From Cellvibrio sp. 79 (GTDB taxonomy: Bacteria; Pseudomonadota; Gammaproteobacteria; Pseudomonadales; Cellvibrionaceae): DNA of 64,000 bases. A model generated the notes under the pieces. It was given only the letters and a program-made list of their open reading frames with translations. It made no database searches and was not told the origin of the DNA. Each line of letters opens with the position of its first letter. Position 1 is the first letter of the stretch. The DNA lies in assembly GCA_003056245.1 (NCBI GenBank), contig MVDH01000001.1, positions 1,173,679 to 1,237,678 of the forward strand. The letters run 5' to 3'. Below, piece by piece: positions 37,149 to 46,668 of the stretch. The position numbers and the translations under genes are program-made.

Positions 37149-38840
37149 TTAAAACCGATTAAAGAAGTTCCATGCTCCAGAACTATAGAATGACGGCTGG
37201 GTATGCCCACCGTTGAACGAACACCAGACAACAGGTTTACCCGATGAGCAGTTTTGGTACTCCACACAGGGAGATGGCTGCACCGGCACAGTCGTGTTAG
37301 AGCAACCGTTAGCCCTGAGATAAGCATCACGGGCTTGAGCACCAGAGCTATGGCTTACCACGTTGTCGCTAGTGCCGTGCGCAATCCAGGCCGCAGTCGC
37401 CGAACCGCTATCCACATGAGGCGTCAAGAAGGCACCTGATACAGGCGCGATAGCACGGAAGGTGCTTGGCAACTCGCGGCCCACTGCAAAGGACATCATG
37501 CCACCGTAACTCCAACCGGTAGAGAAGATACGGCTTTCGTCGATACACAGTGATGACTTCAGCTGGGTTAGCATCGACTGCAAGAAAGCGATGTCGCGGC
37601 CATTGGCATTTGTCCATCCGTCGGTGCCGGCGGCACGATCCGGCGCCACGAAAATCGCACTGTTATTAGAGAGGCTTTTCATGCCGTAGTAGCCTTGACT
37701 TACAACATCGTTCGCACTGCCACCACGCCAGTGCCAACCGAAGACCAACTTGTAGGGATTGTTCTGGTTGTAGTTGCTCGGGATATCCAATACGTATTCG
37801 CGGTTCAAACCATTAACGTTAATGGTACGACGGCCATTGGTTAATTTAGCGGGGGCACCACAGCCAGCAGAACCGGCACCAGTACGAGATGACGAACTGC
37901 TAGAGACCGAAGATATGCTCGACGCGACAGAACTGCTTGAACGAGGCTCGCCAGTGACGCTACCGAAATTGATGTAACCTTCGCAATGCAACCATTCGCT
38001 GGGCGCACCGCCACCGCAACGGTTATTTCCCCAAGCTCCTGTGTTTTCTGTCTGCACTTCTGCTTGACGGGTTACACCGTTAACGTTGACGTAATCGATA
38101 CGTACATCTGCATTGCCACCATCATCATTGGCAAAGGTCACAACCACGTCGCCAACCAGAGCCGTTTCTACCGTGTAATTGGTCATGACGGTGCTCAACG
38201 CCCAGGACTGTACCTCAGTACCACCTACACTGAGAGTGATAGATTCGGTCGCTGTTGTGCCAAGTGCACGCACTGTAATAGCGTTACGAGTACCTGTCGG
38301 AACAGATGAAGCGACGCGCGACGATGAACTTAATGCAACCGATGAGCTGATTTGTGATGAAGACACAACGGCTACTGATGAACTCGAACGTACTGAGCTG
38401 ACTGGCGAGCTACTTGCGACAGAACTTACTGGAGCCGCTGAACAGAGGGTTCCATTGATTGGCGGGCGCTCGGCACTATTACCATTTTTATTTCCCTGGA
38501 ATCCAAAGGAAACTGATTGGCCCGCTGCAATACTGCCGTTCCAATTCAAGTTGGTGGCAGTATAGGGATTGCTGCCCGATAAATTAGCATTCCAGCTATT
38601 GGTGATACGATTGTTGGCATATTGCCAATTTACGCTCCAATTATTAACTGCTGCGCCGGTGTCATTTTTTACCGTGATGCTGGCCACGAAACCATTCGAC
38701 CATTCATTATCAATTTGATACGTGCATGCTGCTGAAGCAGTGTGCGCAGCAGAAACGATTGTTGTCGCAATACCAACGTTCAGGAGCGATTGTTTAATTT
38801 TATGCAGATTGCCGTCAGGTAAAATTTTTGATTTATTCAT
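37149..38840 (-). CDS. Feruloyl esterase (CE1-like) with CBM2 and CBM60
   Basis: 563 residues, signal peptide about 1-37. CBM2 (38-135: CTYQIDNEWSNGFVASITVKN, with the Trp residues of a cellulose/xylan-binding face), Ser-rich linker, CBM60 (about 187-295: NAITVRALGTTATESITLSVG, NADVRIDYVNVNG, SEWLHCEG), second linker, and an esterase domain of the feruloyl-esterase/PHB-depolymerase type (about 325-563). The nucleophile is in STGWSYGGMMSF and the His in SFNGGHTQPS; Asp is probably in HGTSDNVVS. It frees ferulic acid from arabinoxylan outside the cell. Cys pairs in the C-terminal part (ANGCSN, SPCVEYQNCSSG, VWCSF) suggest disulfides. Confidence 0.9.
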   Translation of the reverse strand: MNKSKILPDGNLHKIKQSLLNVGIATTIVSAAHTASAACTYQIDNEWSNGFVASITVKNDTGAAVNNWSVNWQYANNRITNSWNANLSGSNPYTATNLNWNGSIAAGQSVSFGFQGNKNGNSAERPPINGTLCSAAPVSSVASSSPVSSVRSSSSVAVVSSSQISSSVALSSSSRVASSVPTGTRNAITVRALGTTATESITLSVGGTEVQSWALSTVMTNYTVETALVGDVVVTFANDDGGNADVRIDYVNVNGVTRQAEVQTENTGAWGNNRCGGGAPSEWLHCEGYINFGSVTGEPRSSSSVASSISSVSSSSSSRTGAGSAGCGAPAKLTNGRRTINVNGLNREYVLDIPSNYNQNNPYKLVFGWHWRGGSANDVVSQGYYGMKSLSNNSAIFVAPDRAAGTDGWTNANGRDIAFLQSMLTQLKSSLCIDESRIFSTGWSYGGMMSFAVGRELPSTFRAIAPVSGAFLTPHVDSGSATAAWIAHGTSDNVVSHSSGAQARDAYLRANGCSNTTVPVQPSPCVEYQNCSSGKPVVWCSFNGGHTQPSFYSSGAWNFFNRF

Positions 38841-38997
38841 AATTCAAATCCTTAGCGAACAATGGAGAAAGCCGCAAACGCTAATCGTTCGCGGCGGCGA
38901 ATTCGGGGTTTGCTGACGAATCCCTATTTATTTTTTGTAATGATTTTTACTACAGCGAAAAATGGCTTCCTTGCATCCGCACAATTCACGGTAAACA

Positions 38998-39030
38998 TTT
39001 TCCTGCTCTGATATTTTCAGAGCAGGAAAA
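38998..39030 (-). terminator. Terminator of the GH62 gene
   Basis: Stem ttttcctgctctga / tcagagcaggaaaa with a 5-base loop, just past the stop at 39041. A long T-run lies on the plus-strand side, so it may work in both directions. Confidence 0.75.
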
Positions 39031-39040
39031 ATCGTTTTTT

Positions 39041-41005
39041 TTATTTTTTAATCCGCAACAATCCCAACTTATAAGGAATGGTATTGTAGGTCGGCCCCGG
39101 GCCTGCTTCACCTTGATAGAGGAATTCGAGGTTGCATGGATCAACAGTCAAACGTTCGTCGAAACCGGAACGAACCAATTCACCGTGGCTGATACCGTTG
39201 GCCCATTTACCACCTGGCCATTCCACGTTGTTGTTTCCTGCAAATGGATTTGCGTCAGTATCTGCCAATGGGGTCCAGGGACCATCCAAACTGGAGGACG
39301 TCCATGAGCGGAACATGCGCGGACCACTTGGCCAGGCTTCAACCATCAGTAAATATTTATTTTGTCCATCGAGTTTATAAACGTTTGGTGCTTCAAATAA
39401 ATATTGATTGCCATTGCCACGATGATCTTCCATCACGATGGAGTAACCGGAGAAGTTGGGGAAGTTACCGATAGTGGTTTTGGATACATACAACACACCG
39501 TCGTCACGCGAAAAATATAAATAGCAGTGAGTGTCATTACAAATTACCCAGAAATCCAATGCACCATTAGGCTCACCTTGTAACAGTTTTTGTTTGGCAG
39601 TCCAGTTCGGATTTCTAATATCATCAGTCGTTGCATAAGTGCCAGGCCATTGGGTGATCAAATACCATTTGTTATGCGGACGGAAATAAAATACTTGCGG
39701 TGCTACAGCGTTACCAACGCGGCTTCCATTCATGGAAATATGCGCAGACTGTTGTGCGCTGTTCCAATCCGTAAAGCTGGTGTACATGGATTTGTAAGCA
39801 GTATCGTAGTAAGTCGCGTATACGTGATAAGTGCCGTTGTATTTCACTACGGACGGATCTTTAATCGAAACCCAACCGGAATTTTTTGGACTGATTAACG
39901 GGCCGGTAGAAGTCCATTTAAGTGGTGCTTTTAAATCACACGTTTGTGCAGTGCTACTGCTGCTTGAGCTGCGCGAACTGCTGCTCGGTACTTGTACTAC
40001 CTGGCCGCCAATTGCAAAATCATCGGCGTAGTAGCTAATGGTTGTATCAGTTGCTTCGATAATAAAATGCTGAAAGGCAGTACCGGATTGCGTGTAATAG
40101 CCTTCCAGTAAACGCCATTCATTTGCAGAAGCAGTAATGGTGGCAACGCGGGTGTATTCGTTGTACGTCGATGAATCGGAATCATCCTGACGTTTTGCCG
40201 TTAAGGTAATAACGCTATCAGGAGTTCCCGGAGCTAATTTCACCCAGGTATTTACCTGGTATTCGTTACCGGCGGTGAGCGAGCCCACATTAAATGTTAT
40301 TCCATTCCACGCGGCGGTACGCCCGGTGATCAGCGCACTTGCTGAACCGCTACGTTTATCTGCTGTTGAGCGCGTAACAGTTCCCGCTGTCGATCCCCAA
40401 TTGGTCAAGCCATTTTCAACTCCACCATTTTGTGCAAAATTATTTGCCGGTACGGAGTTGTTTACCGAGGAAACTGCAACACTGGAACGTGAGCTGCTGG
40501 AAGGTACAGCGCTACTCGAAGGAATAGAACTGGGCACAACGCTGGAGCGACTGGAAGAGGTTGTTGCAACACTGGAACGTGAAGATGAACTTATCGCTGT
40601 GCCGCACAGTGAACCATTAATAACCGGGCGCTCAACCGTACTGCCATTAGTATTGCCCTGGAAGCCAAACGAAATGGATTGGCCTGCTGCAATACTGCCA
40701 TTCCAATTTAAATTAGTTGCAGTGTAGGGATTGCTGCCGGAAAGATTGGCATTCCAGCTACTGGTAATCCGGTTATTGGCGTACTGCCAATTCACGCTCC
40801 AGTTATTAACCGCAGCACCCGTATCATTTTTTACCGTGATGCTTGCTACAAATCCGCTACCCCATTGGTTATCAATGTTATAGGTACAGGCTGCGAAGCT
40901 CGCATTGGATAAAGCAAACAGGCTTGCGCCCAGGCCAATTACACCACAAGTGTTACGCAACACCTGCGGTAATAATCTGGCGGAGTGTTTTTGCTTATTC
41001 ATCAT
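39041..41005 (-). CDS. GH62 alpha-L-arabinofuranosidase with CBM2 and CBM22-type module
   Basis: 654 residues, signal peptide about 1-38. CBM2 (about 39-135), Ser linker, a CBM22/CBM4_9-type module (about 183-335: NGGVENGLTNWGSTAGTVTR, RTAAWNGITFNVGSL, ADDFAIGG), linker, and a GH62 domain (about 355-654: LKWTSTGPLISPKNSGWVSIKDPSVVKYNG, with the catalytic base Asp in KDPSV; the acid Glu probably in FEAPNVYKL). GH62 removes arabinose side chains from arabinoxylan. The CBM2 and CBM22 modules are near-identical to those of the GH10 gene at 43260, evidence of module duplication. Secreted. Confidence 0.92.
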   Translation of the reverse strand: MMNKQKHSARLLPQVLRNTCGVIGLGASLFALSNASFAACTYNIDNQWGSGFVASITVKNDTGAAVNNWSVNWQYANNRITSSWNANLSGSNPYTATNLNWNGSIAAGQSISFGFQGNTNGSTVERPVINGSLCGTAISSSSRSSVATTSSSRSSVVPSSIPSSSAVPSSSSRSSVAVSSVNNSVPANNFAQNGGVENGLTNWGSTAGTVTRSTADKRSGSASALITGRTAAWNGITFNVGSLTAGNEYQVNTWVKLAPGTPDSVITLTAKRQDDSDSSTYNEYTRVATITASANEWRLLEGYYTQSGTAFQHFIIEATDTTISYYADDFAIGGQVVQVPSSSSRSSSSSSTAQTCDLKAPLKWTSTGPLISPKNSGWVSIKDPSVVKYNGTYHVYATYYDTAYKSMYTSFTDWNSAQQSAHISMNGSRVGNAVAPQVFYFRPHNKWYLITQWPGTYATTDDIRNPNWTAKQKLLQGEPNGALDFWVICNDTHCYLYFSRDDGVLYVSKTTIGNFPNFSGYSIVMEDHRGNGNQYLFEAPNVYKLDGQNKYLLMVEAWPSGPRMFRSWTSSSLDGPWTPLADTDANPFAGNNNVEWPGGKWANGISHGELVRSGFDERLTVDPCNLEFLYQGEAGPGPTYNTIPYKLGLLRIKK

Positions 41006-41094
41006 TTAATCTCCGTAAGTTGGAAGAGTTCTCTTGAGTTTTTAAAATTATTTTAAATTTATATTGACCGGACCGATTTTTTTGCTGATTCGAG

Positions 41095-43161
41095 TTATTG
41101 ATTGATTCGATAGTAATCAATATCGACATAGCCACCGGCAACTTGCGTGGCGTAGTTAAATAGCGCAAAACGATAATCCATAAAATGCTTGAGATCGTAA
41201 GTCATGCGCAGGGTAGAACCGATGGACGTCCAGGTATTGCCATCCAGGCTGTAATAAAATTTTGCTTGATCCGTTTGATTGCGGAAATCCATATCAATGC
41301 GGAAATAAACCCGATCCTGATACAACCCGATGCGCGTAATTTCTTGCGGGGTGCCCGAGGTTGTATCCACCATCACTATGGATTTATTGCCATTGGTTTT
41401 GGCAACACCGACAAAACCGTAACGGGATTGCAATGCGCCCAGGCCAGCGTAATCGCCGTCTTTCATTGCGGCGGTTTCCAGCGCGATACGTGCAGAACTT
41501 TGCGGCCCGTAACTGCGTTGTGTAAGCGAATTTCGTGCAACCTCTAAATTAGTTGCAATGCGTTTTGTGGTGAGCCGCAAATAACCGGGGCGACTAATGA
41601 GCGACCAGCCACTGTTATCCGGATTGTGATTCCATTGCCATTGCAGCGGCAATGTTGATAAGCCTTGCAAGCCCTGACTAAATTCATCACTCGCCACAAT
41701 TCCGCTCAATCCTTTGTTTTCCACACTAAAACCAAGCTTTTGCGGTACTTTTCCGCCGATGCCCATTACCGGCCAGCCATCCTGCCAGCTCACCGGGACC
41801 AGGTAGGGGATGCGCCCTACAGCACCGGAATCGCGAAATAAATAGGCATACCAATTTCCGGTGGGCGTATCAATTAATCCACCTTGCGCAATGCCCTGAT
41901 CTTGCAAGGCTACACGCCCCTCATAAGGACCCGTTAAATTATTTGCGCGGAAAATTAATTGCGTACGTGATTTTCCTGAGGGCCAGGTAATGAGGGAAAC
42001 ATAGTAGCGGCCATTAATTTTTTGCAGGTGCGTGCCTTCAGGCCGCACAATAAAATTGGTTCCTGCTACAGCCGATGATTTGGCAATAATCGTTTGGTTT
42101 AAGCCACCGGATTTGATTGCCGAGGCATCAGCGGTGAGTTCGATAATTTTTATATCATCAATACCGTAAGCCAAAAATGCGCGACCATTTTCAAAAAATA
42201 ATGAACAGTCATGATACAAACCATTTAATGTGGAAACAGTCCATGAACCGTTTTCGATATCGCGCGTTTTGTAGATGTAGGTTTTATTGGTGGTGTAGGA
42301 AAAAGTACTTACGTAATAAATTCCATCCACGTAGCGAATACTGCTTGCCCATGAACCTTTTCCATAAGCGTTTTGACCATTGTCCAAATTTAATGCATTG
42401 GTGCTATCCAACGTGTTATAGGCATAATTGACTAGCGACCAATTAACCAGGTCGGTCGATTTCATAATCGGCACGCCCGGATTCATGTGCATAGTGGTGC
42501 TGCTCATGTAATAAGTGTTGCCGACGCGAATTACCGAAGGGTCGGGCACATCGGCCCAAATATTTGGATTGCTGGCCTCTATTAAACTCACTGCAGATGA
42601 TGAGCTCACACTCCTTGAGGATGCCACCAAACTACTGGAGGATGTTGAACTCGCAAAAATAATAGAGGATGCAAGTGATGAGACTGCTATAGATGTTGTT
42701 GATGAGCGCGTAGAAGATACAGAAGATATTGAAGCTGAAGAACGCGCAGAGGATACTGGTGTTACATTACCGCAGGGCGCACCATTAATTACGGGAATTT
42801 CAGGGTTTGCTGCACCTTTGGTTCCCTGGAAACCAAACTCAACGGTTTGGTTTGGCTGGATAGTGCCGTTCCAATTTAAGTTGCTTGCTGAATAGGGATT
42901 GCTTCCCGATACATTCGCATTCCAACTATTACTAATTCGATTATCGCCAGCATATTGCCAATTTACTGACCAACCATTTATCGCCGCTGCTGCGGAATTG
43001 GTTATTTTTATCGCTGCTGTAAAACCGTTATTCCATTGATTGGTAATTTGGTACTGGCAACTTGCATGCGCATTCCATGCAAATAATAAAGCAAAACAAC
43101 TACTGGAAAATTTTGCGAGGTGCGCGCCGGAGCGGGGCGCTCTCTTACGAAAAGCAAGCAT
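41095..43161 (-). CDS. GH43 beta-xylosidase/arabinofuranosidase with CBM2
   Basis: 688 residues, signal peptide about 1-33. CBM2 (34-131), Ser-rich linker (135-195), GH43 five-bladed propeller (about 200-490): base Asp in [17 protein letters not shown], acid Glu in [17 protein letters not shown], and Asp in [13 protein letters not shown] as pKa modulator. A C-terminal beta-sandwich (about 500-688, [25 protein letters not shown]) is typical of GH43 enzymes of the xylosidase/arabinofuranosidase type. The exact substrate (xylo- or arabino-oligosaccharide) cannot be told. It lies between GH62 and GH10 genes on the same strand; all have their own leaders and may be a co-regulated group. Confidence 0.9.
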   Translation of the reverse strand: MLAFRKRAPRSGAHLAKFSSSCFALLFAWNAHASCQYQITNQWNNGFTAAIKITNSAAAAINGWSVNWQYAGDNRISNSWNANVSGSNPYSASNLNWNGTIQPNQTVEFGFQGTKGAANPEIPVINGAPCGNVTPVSSARSSASISSVSSTRSSTTSIAVSSLASSIIFASSTSSSSLVASSRSVSSSSAVSLIEASNPNIWADVPDPSVIRVGNTYYMSSTTMHMNPGVPIMKSTDLVNWSLVNYAYNTLDSTNALNLDNGQNAYGKGSWASSIRYVDGIYYVSTFSYTTNKTYIYKTRDIENGSWTVSTLNGLYHDCSLFFENGRAFLAYGIDDIKIIELTADASAIKSGGLNQTIIAKSSAVAGTNFIVRPEGTHLQKINGRYYVSLITWPSGKSRTQLIFRANNLTGPYEGRVALQDQGIAQGGLIDTPTGNWYAYLFRDSGAVGRIPYLVPVSWQDGWPVMGIGGKVPQKLGFSVENKGLSGIVASDEFSQGLQGLSTLPLQWQWNHNPDNSGWSLISRPGYLRLTTKRIATNLEVARNSLTQRSYGPQSSARIALETAAMKDGDYAGLGALQSRYGFVGVAKTNGNKSIVMVDTTSGTPQEITRIGLYQDRVYFRIDMDFRNQTDQAKFYYSLDGNTWTSIGSTLRMTYDLKHFMDYRFALFNYATQVAGGYVDIDYYRINQ

Positions 43162-43259
43162 GGGAATTCTCCCTATTTATTTTTTAAAGATGGGATGTGT
43201 TTGAGTTTTATTGCGATTCATAAAAATCCATTTTTATGAATCGCACATTAGCTGGCTTA

Positions 43260-45137
43260 CTACTGCTTGTTGATGTAGTTATTCAACAGCCAGGTCATTG
43301 CAGGGCGTGGTGTGCCGTTGTCCTGCATCAAGCCGGAGCCTTCAATCCAGGTTCTGCCATTCACATAGCCCCAAATGGTGATGCCTTTTACGTGTGGGTG
43401 ATCCCAGAACACCGGGAAGTGCGCCTGGAAGTTTTGCAGTTGAACTTGATCATTGGTATCGCCAATATCGTATTCAGAAATATAAATGGGCTTGCCCACC
43501 TGGTTCCAGATATTGTCGATCGCCGTTTTAACTTGCGCTGCGGTCATTCCCTTCAATTCATGAGCTTGCAGGCCGACCGCATCAATGTAATTGCCCTGCG
43601 CTTTTGCGAGCGCGATAAATTCATTGTGCTGCCAACGAATATTGTTGTAATCATTCAGAATCAGAATTGAGTTAGGGCAGTATTGGCGAGCCAATTGGAA
43701 TACACGTTGAATCCAGTTATTGCCAAATGCTTTTTGCGCGTAACCTGCAGGTTGATGCCCCGTCACTGCTTCGTTGACTACGTCGATCATCGCTGTGTCC
43801 GGGTAGCGAGCGCAGTAATCGCGAATCCACTCTTCAATTTCAGCTGCCGTTTCGGTTGCATTCAGGTTGTTGATCCATGACGGTGATTGTGCACCCCACA
43901 CAAAGGTATGTGCTTTTACCGGAATATTATTTTGACGCGCGTAAGCGTAAATGCGATCCACCGGTGCCCAGTTGTAAACGTCACGCGTACCTTCAACGGA
44001 TGCCCACTTGCTTTCGTTCTCCGGGGTAATTTGATTCCAGTAACGAGTGAAGTCTGATCGCACTGCGCCAGAAGTTGTGATGTTACCGATGAATTTTTTG
44101 CTAGTAGGTGCAGCACTGCTTGAACTGCGCGAACTACTGCTCGGCACTTGCACTACCTGGCCGCCGATTGCGAAATCATCTGCGTAGTAACTGATCGTGG
44201 TGTCCGTTGCTTCAATAATGAAGTTTTGGAAAGCAGTCGAACCTGATTGGGTGTAATAACCTTCCAGTAAACGCCATTCATTGGCAGAAGCAGTCACAGT
44301 CGCAACGCGAGTGTATTCGTTGTAGGTAGCTGTATCGCTATCGTCTACACGTTTACCGGTCAGGGTCAGCACGCTATCGGGAGTACCCGGAGCCAATTTC
44401 ACCCATACGTTAACCTGGTATTCGTTACCGTTAGTCAAATTTCCAACATTGAACGTCAAGCCATTCCAGGCAGCAGTACGGCCAGTAATTAATGCGCTCG
44501 CGCTGCCACTGTGTTTGTCAGCCGTCGACCGGGTAACGGTGCCCGCGGTAGAGCCCCAGTTAGTCAAACCGGATTCTACGCCACCGTTTTGCGCAAAATT
44601 ATTTGCTGGTACGGAAAAACTTGATGCTGAAGACGTTGCCGGCGCACTTGAACGTGAGCTGCTGGTTGCAGGCGTGGAGCTGGGTGCAACGCTTGAGCGA
44701 CTGGACGATGTAACAGCAATACTTGAGCGTGATGATGAGGTCGGTGCCGCACCGCACAATGAACCGCTGACTGTTGGGCGCTCAACGGTTCCGCTATTGG
44801 TATTGCCTTGAAATCCGAATGAAACTGATTGACCCGGAGCAATGCTGCCGTTCCAGTTCAAGTTGGTGGCGGTGTAAGGGTTACTGCCGGAAAGGTTGGC
44901 ATTCCAGCCATTGGTAATGCGGTTATTAGTGTATTGCCAATTCACGCTCCAGCTATTAACCGCTGCGTTAGTATCATTTTTTACCGTGATGCTTGCTACA
45001 AAACCGCTACCCCATTGGTTATCAATGTTGTAGGTGCAAGCAGCAAAAGTATTGAGGGAAAATGCGGTCAGGCCAGCACTAACACCAAGCATTAACATTT
45101 TAGCCAGTATTGGACTGGCATTTTTTTTTGGAATCAT
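43260..45137 (-). CDS. GH10 endo-xylanase with CBM2 and CBM22-type module
   Basis: 625 residues, signal peptide about 1-32. CBM2 (33-130), Ser-rich linker, CBM22/CBM4_9-type module (about 183-335), linker, GH10 domain (about 350-625): KFIGNITTSGAVRSDFTRYW, NQITPENESKWASVEG, HTFVWGAQSP, acid/base Glu in IDVVNEAVTG, nucleophile Glu in IYISEYDIGD. The GH10 domain is compact (about 275 residues, at the short end for the family), as in some known Cellvibrio xylanases. Extracellular endo-1,4-beta-xylanase. Module sequence is shared with the GH62 gene at 39041. Confidence 0.93.
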   Translation of the reverse strand: MIPKKNASPILAKMLMLGVSAGLTAFSLNTFAACTYNIDNQWGSGFVASITVKNDTNAAVNSWSVNWQYTNNRITNGWNANLSGSNPYTATNLNWNGSIAPGQSVSFGFQGNTNSGTVERPTVSGSLCGAAPTSSSRSSIAVTSSSRSSVAPSSTPATSSSRSSAPATSSASSFSVPANNFAQNGGVESGLTNWGSTAGTVTRSTADKHSGSASALITGRTAAWNGLTFNVGNLTNGNEYQVNVWVKLAPGTPDSVLTLTGKRVDDSDTATYNEYTRVATVTASANEWRLLEGYYTQSGSTAFQNFIIEATDTTISYYADDFAIGGQVVQVPSSSSRSSSSAAPTSKKFIGNITTSGAVRSDFTRYWNQITPENESKWASVEGTRDVYNWAPVDRIYAYARQNNIPVKAHTFVWGAQSPSWINNLNATETAAEIEEWIRDYCARYPDTAMIDVVNEAVTGHQPAGYAQKAFGNNWIQRVFQLARQYCPNSILILNDYNNIRWQHNEFIALAKAQGNYIDAVGLQAHELKGMTAAQVKTAIDNIWNQVGKPIYISEYDIGDTNDQVQLQNFQAHFPVFWDHPHVKGITIWGYVNGRTWIEGSGLMQDNGTPRPAMTWLLNNYINKQ

Positions 45138-45667
45138 TTTGATCTCCGCTAGATATGTGTTGCAGGTCTATTCAGCTGTAATAAAAAGTACCCGGCCCGG
45201 AGACCGGGAAAAACAGCACCCCTCAACGATCCTGTTACAAAAAGCGCTGCCACAGCGGAAATAAACCCGTTTGGTTTCTTTTGTTGCGATTGAAACAACT
45301 GTGTTTTTACCTATAAATAGGTTTGTTATTTAAAAATATTGCCGGAAGTACTGTAAGGTGCTTGAACTGCGCTGCTATTTTTTAATATGAACTCGACGGT
45401 TTTTAAAATTGATATCTGTGTTCCAAATTATTGTTATAGCTTTGGAATGATTTTGACCGAGACCGTAAGTCGGGGGGAAGGTAACGAAATTGCTGAAGGC
45501 AATTCCCAATTTTTGAAAGAGTTTTTATAAAACTGTAGAAAGTTGTAAGTTTTTTGCAGTTTTTTGCAGTTTTTATGTCGTGTAATAATGCAAAATGTGA
45601 TGTATATCAATTTAATAAAATGTTGCGTCCGCAACAAAAAGTTTCTGAAATATTGATCCCTGAATAC
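45138..45667. other. AT-rich upstream region of the xylan gene block
   Basis: Leader and promoter region of the leftward GH10 gene. Contains cccgg/ccggg short pairs at 45191-45208 and a short tandem (gcagttttttgcagttttt) at 45557-45575. No gene recognised. Confidence 0.4.
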
Positions 45668-45700
45668 AAAAAGGCCAAGTGTGATTAACTTGGCCTTTTT
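45668..45700 (-). terminator. Rho-independent terminator
   Basis: Stem aaaaaggccaagt / acttggccttttt with a 7-base loop and A/T tails on both sides. It is downstream of the leftward gene at 45788 and probably works in both directions. Confidence 0.85.
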
Positions 45701-45787
45701 GTAAACAATAATTTTTATTTTAAATAGAAAAATTATTTCTCATTATTTTGAGAAAATACATCGAAAAATGTGTGTAGGGGAACGACT

Positions 45788-46078
45788 CTACTGAGTCCCA
45801 ACAAAATCATATTCGATGGTATCAATCTCATTCTTTAATATCGAATGGGTTTGAGTGAATTTCTTTTTAGGCTCCAGTGCTGACGTCAAGGGAAAGCCTG
45901 TGTCCTGTGACGAAAACATTGAGGTATTTTTTGGTGATTTCAGGATGCCAAAATAAACAACAAAGCCCGCACTAATTAGCATTAGTAAGGAATTAATGAA
46001 GGCGTTTTGAAAGAATTTCAGCATAGTAAAAAATCGCATGATTGAAAGCAGGTAGCTGTTTTCCTGTAGCTGATACAC
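45788..46078 (-). CDS. Small single-span membrane protein, unknown
   Basis: 96 residues if it starts at the GTG at 46078; an ATG 13 or 18 codons later is also possible, and none has a good Shine-Dalgarno. A membrane helix (NSLLMLISAGFVVYFGIL) is followed by a charged region of about 50 residues ending IDTIEYDFVGTQ. Not recognised. A terminator follows it at 45668-45700, which supports a real transcript. Confidence 0.4.
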   Translation of the reverse strand: MYQLQENSYLLSIMRFFTMLKFFQNAFINSLLMLISAGFVVYFGILKSPKNTSMFSSQDTGFPLTSALEPKKKFTQTHSILKNEIDTIEYDFVGTQ

Positions 46079-46603
46079 CAGATTAACCGAAGGCGATTGG
46101 ATTCATTGCAAGTGGCAATCCATGTGAGTCAGAAAACATTAGTTATTAAAATATACCTAGCCAAGTTTATGATTCCACTAGGTTTAAAACATCATAATAT
46201 CAGATATATTTAAAGCTAAATCAAGAAGAAAATTTCAAGGTGATTTTTCTCTAATGATTTTATTTTTGTATTTGAAATTTTAGGTTTAAATGGAGACTAT
46301 GGACACATAGGTATGCTGGTTCTCCATTATGCGGTATACGTCATACTCGACTCATCGGAAGTCAGGAACAAGGCAAATATTTACCACCTCTCCAGGCCGG
46401 CCAATAACGCCGCGCGAAATGAGCGAGACCCAGTTCAACAGGGCAGGGTAGTAACGTGGTGAGAGTCTGTTACTTTCATCCATGATTTTAAAGTCCTTTT
46501 ATATCATGGGCGATTGTAAGAAATGGAGATCTGTAGGGATTTACTTTACATAAGAAACAAGCTTCGGGCAGTAATTGCATCTTTACAAATGGAATATCGA
46601 TCA
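46079..46603. other. Intergenic region with one short ORF
   Basis: AT-rich to the left. It contains the short ORF at 46352-46483 in a more GC-rich island (46370-46450) that differs from its surroundings, perhaps the remains of a transferred gene. Confidence 0.4.
46352..46483 (-). CDS. Small ORF, 43 residues, unknown
   Basis: From an ATG at 46483 with aagga about 10 bases upstream. The translation is MDESNRLSPRYYPALLNWVS followed by LISRGVIGRPGEVVNICLVP and DFR. The good ribosome site and coding-like start suggest the 5' end of a gene cut short by a stop codon. No family recognised. Confidence 0.35.
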   Translation of the reverse strand: MDESNRLSPRYYPALLNWVSLISRGVIGRPGEVVNICLVPDFR

Positions 46604-46640
46604 AAATAAAAACAACCCCCAGCATTTGCTGAGAGTTGTG
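46604..46640 (-). terminator. Terminator of the ornithine hydroxylase gene
   Basis: On the minus strand an ACAACTCTCAGCA / TGCTGGGGGTTGT stem (with G-T pairs) is followed by TTTTATTTTG. It lies about 30 bases past the stop codon. Confidence 0.7.
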
Positions 46641-46668
46641 GGTGTTAATGAAATATTAATTACTGCAT

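Noticed and set aside
46352-46483. Transposase or IS remnant
   Set aside because: The short ORF has a fair ribosome site but no transposase motif, and no terminal inverted repeats were found around it.
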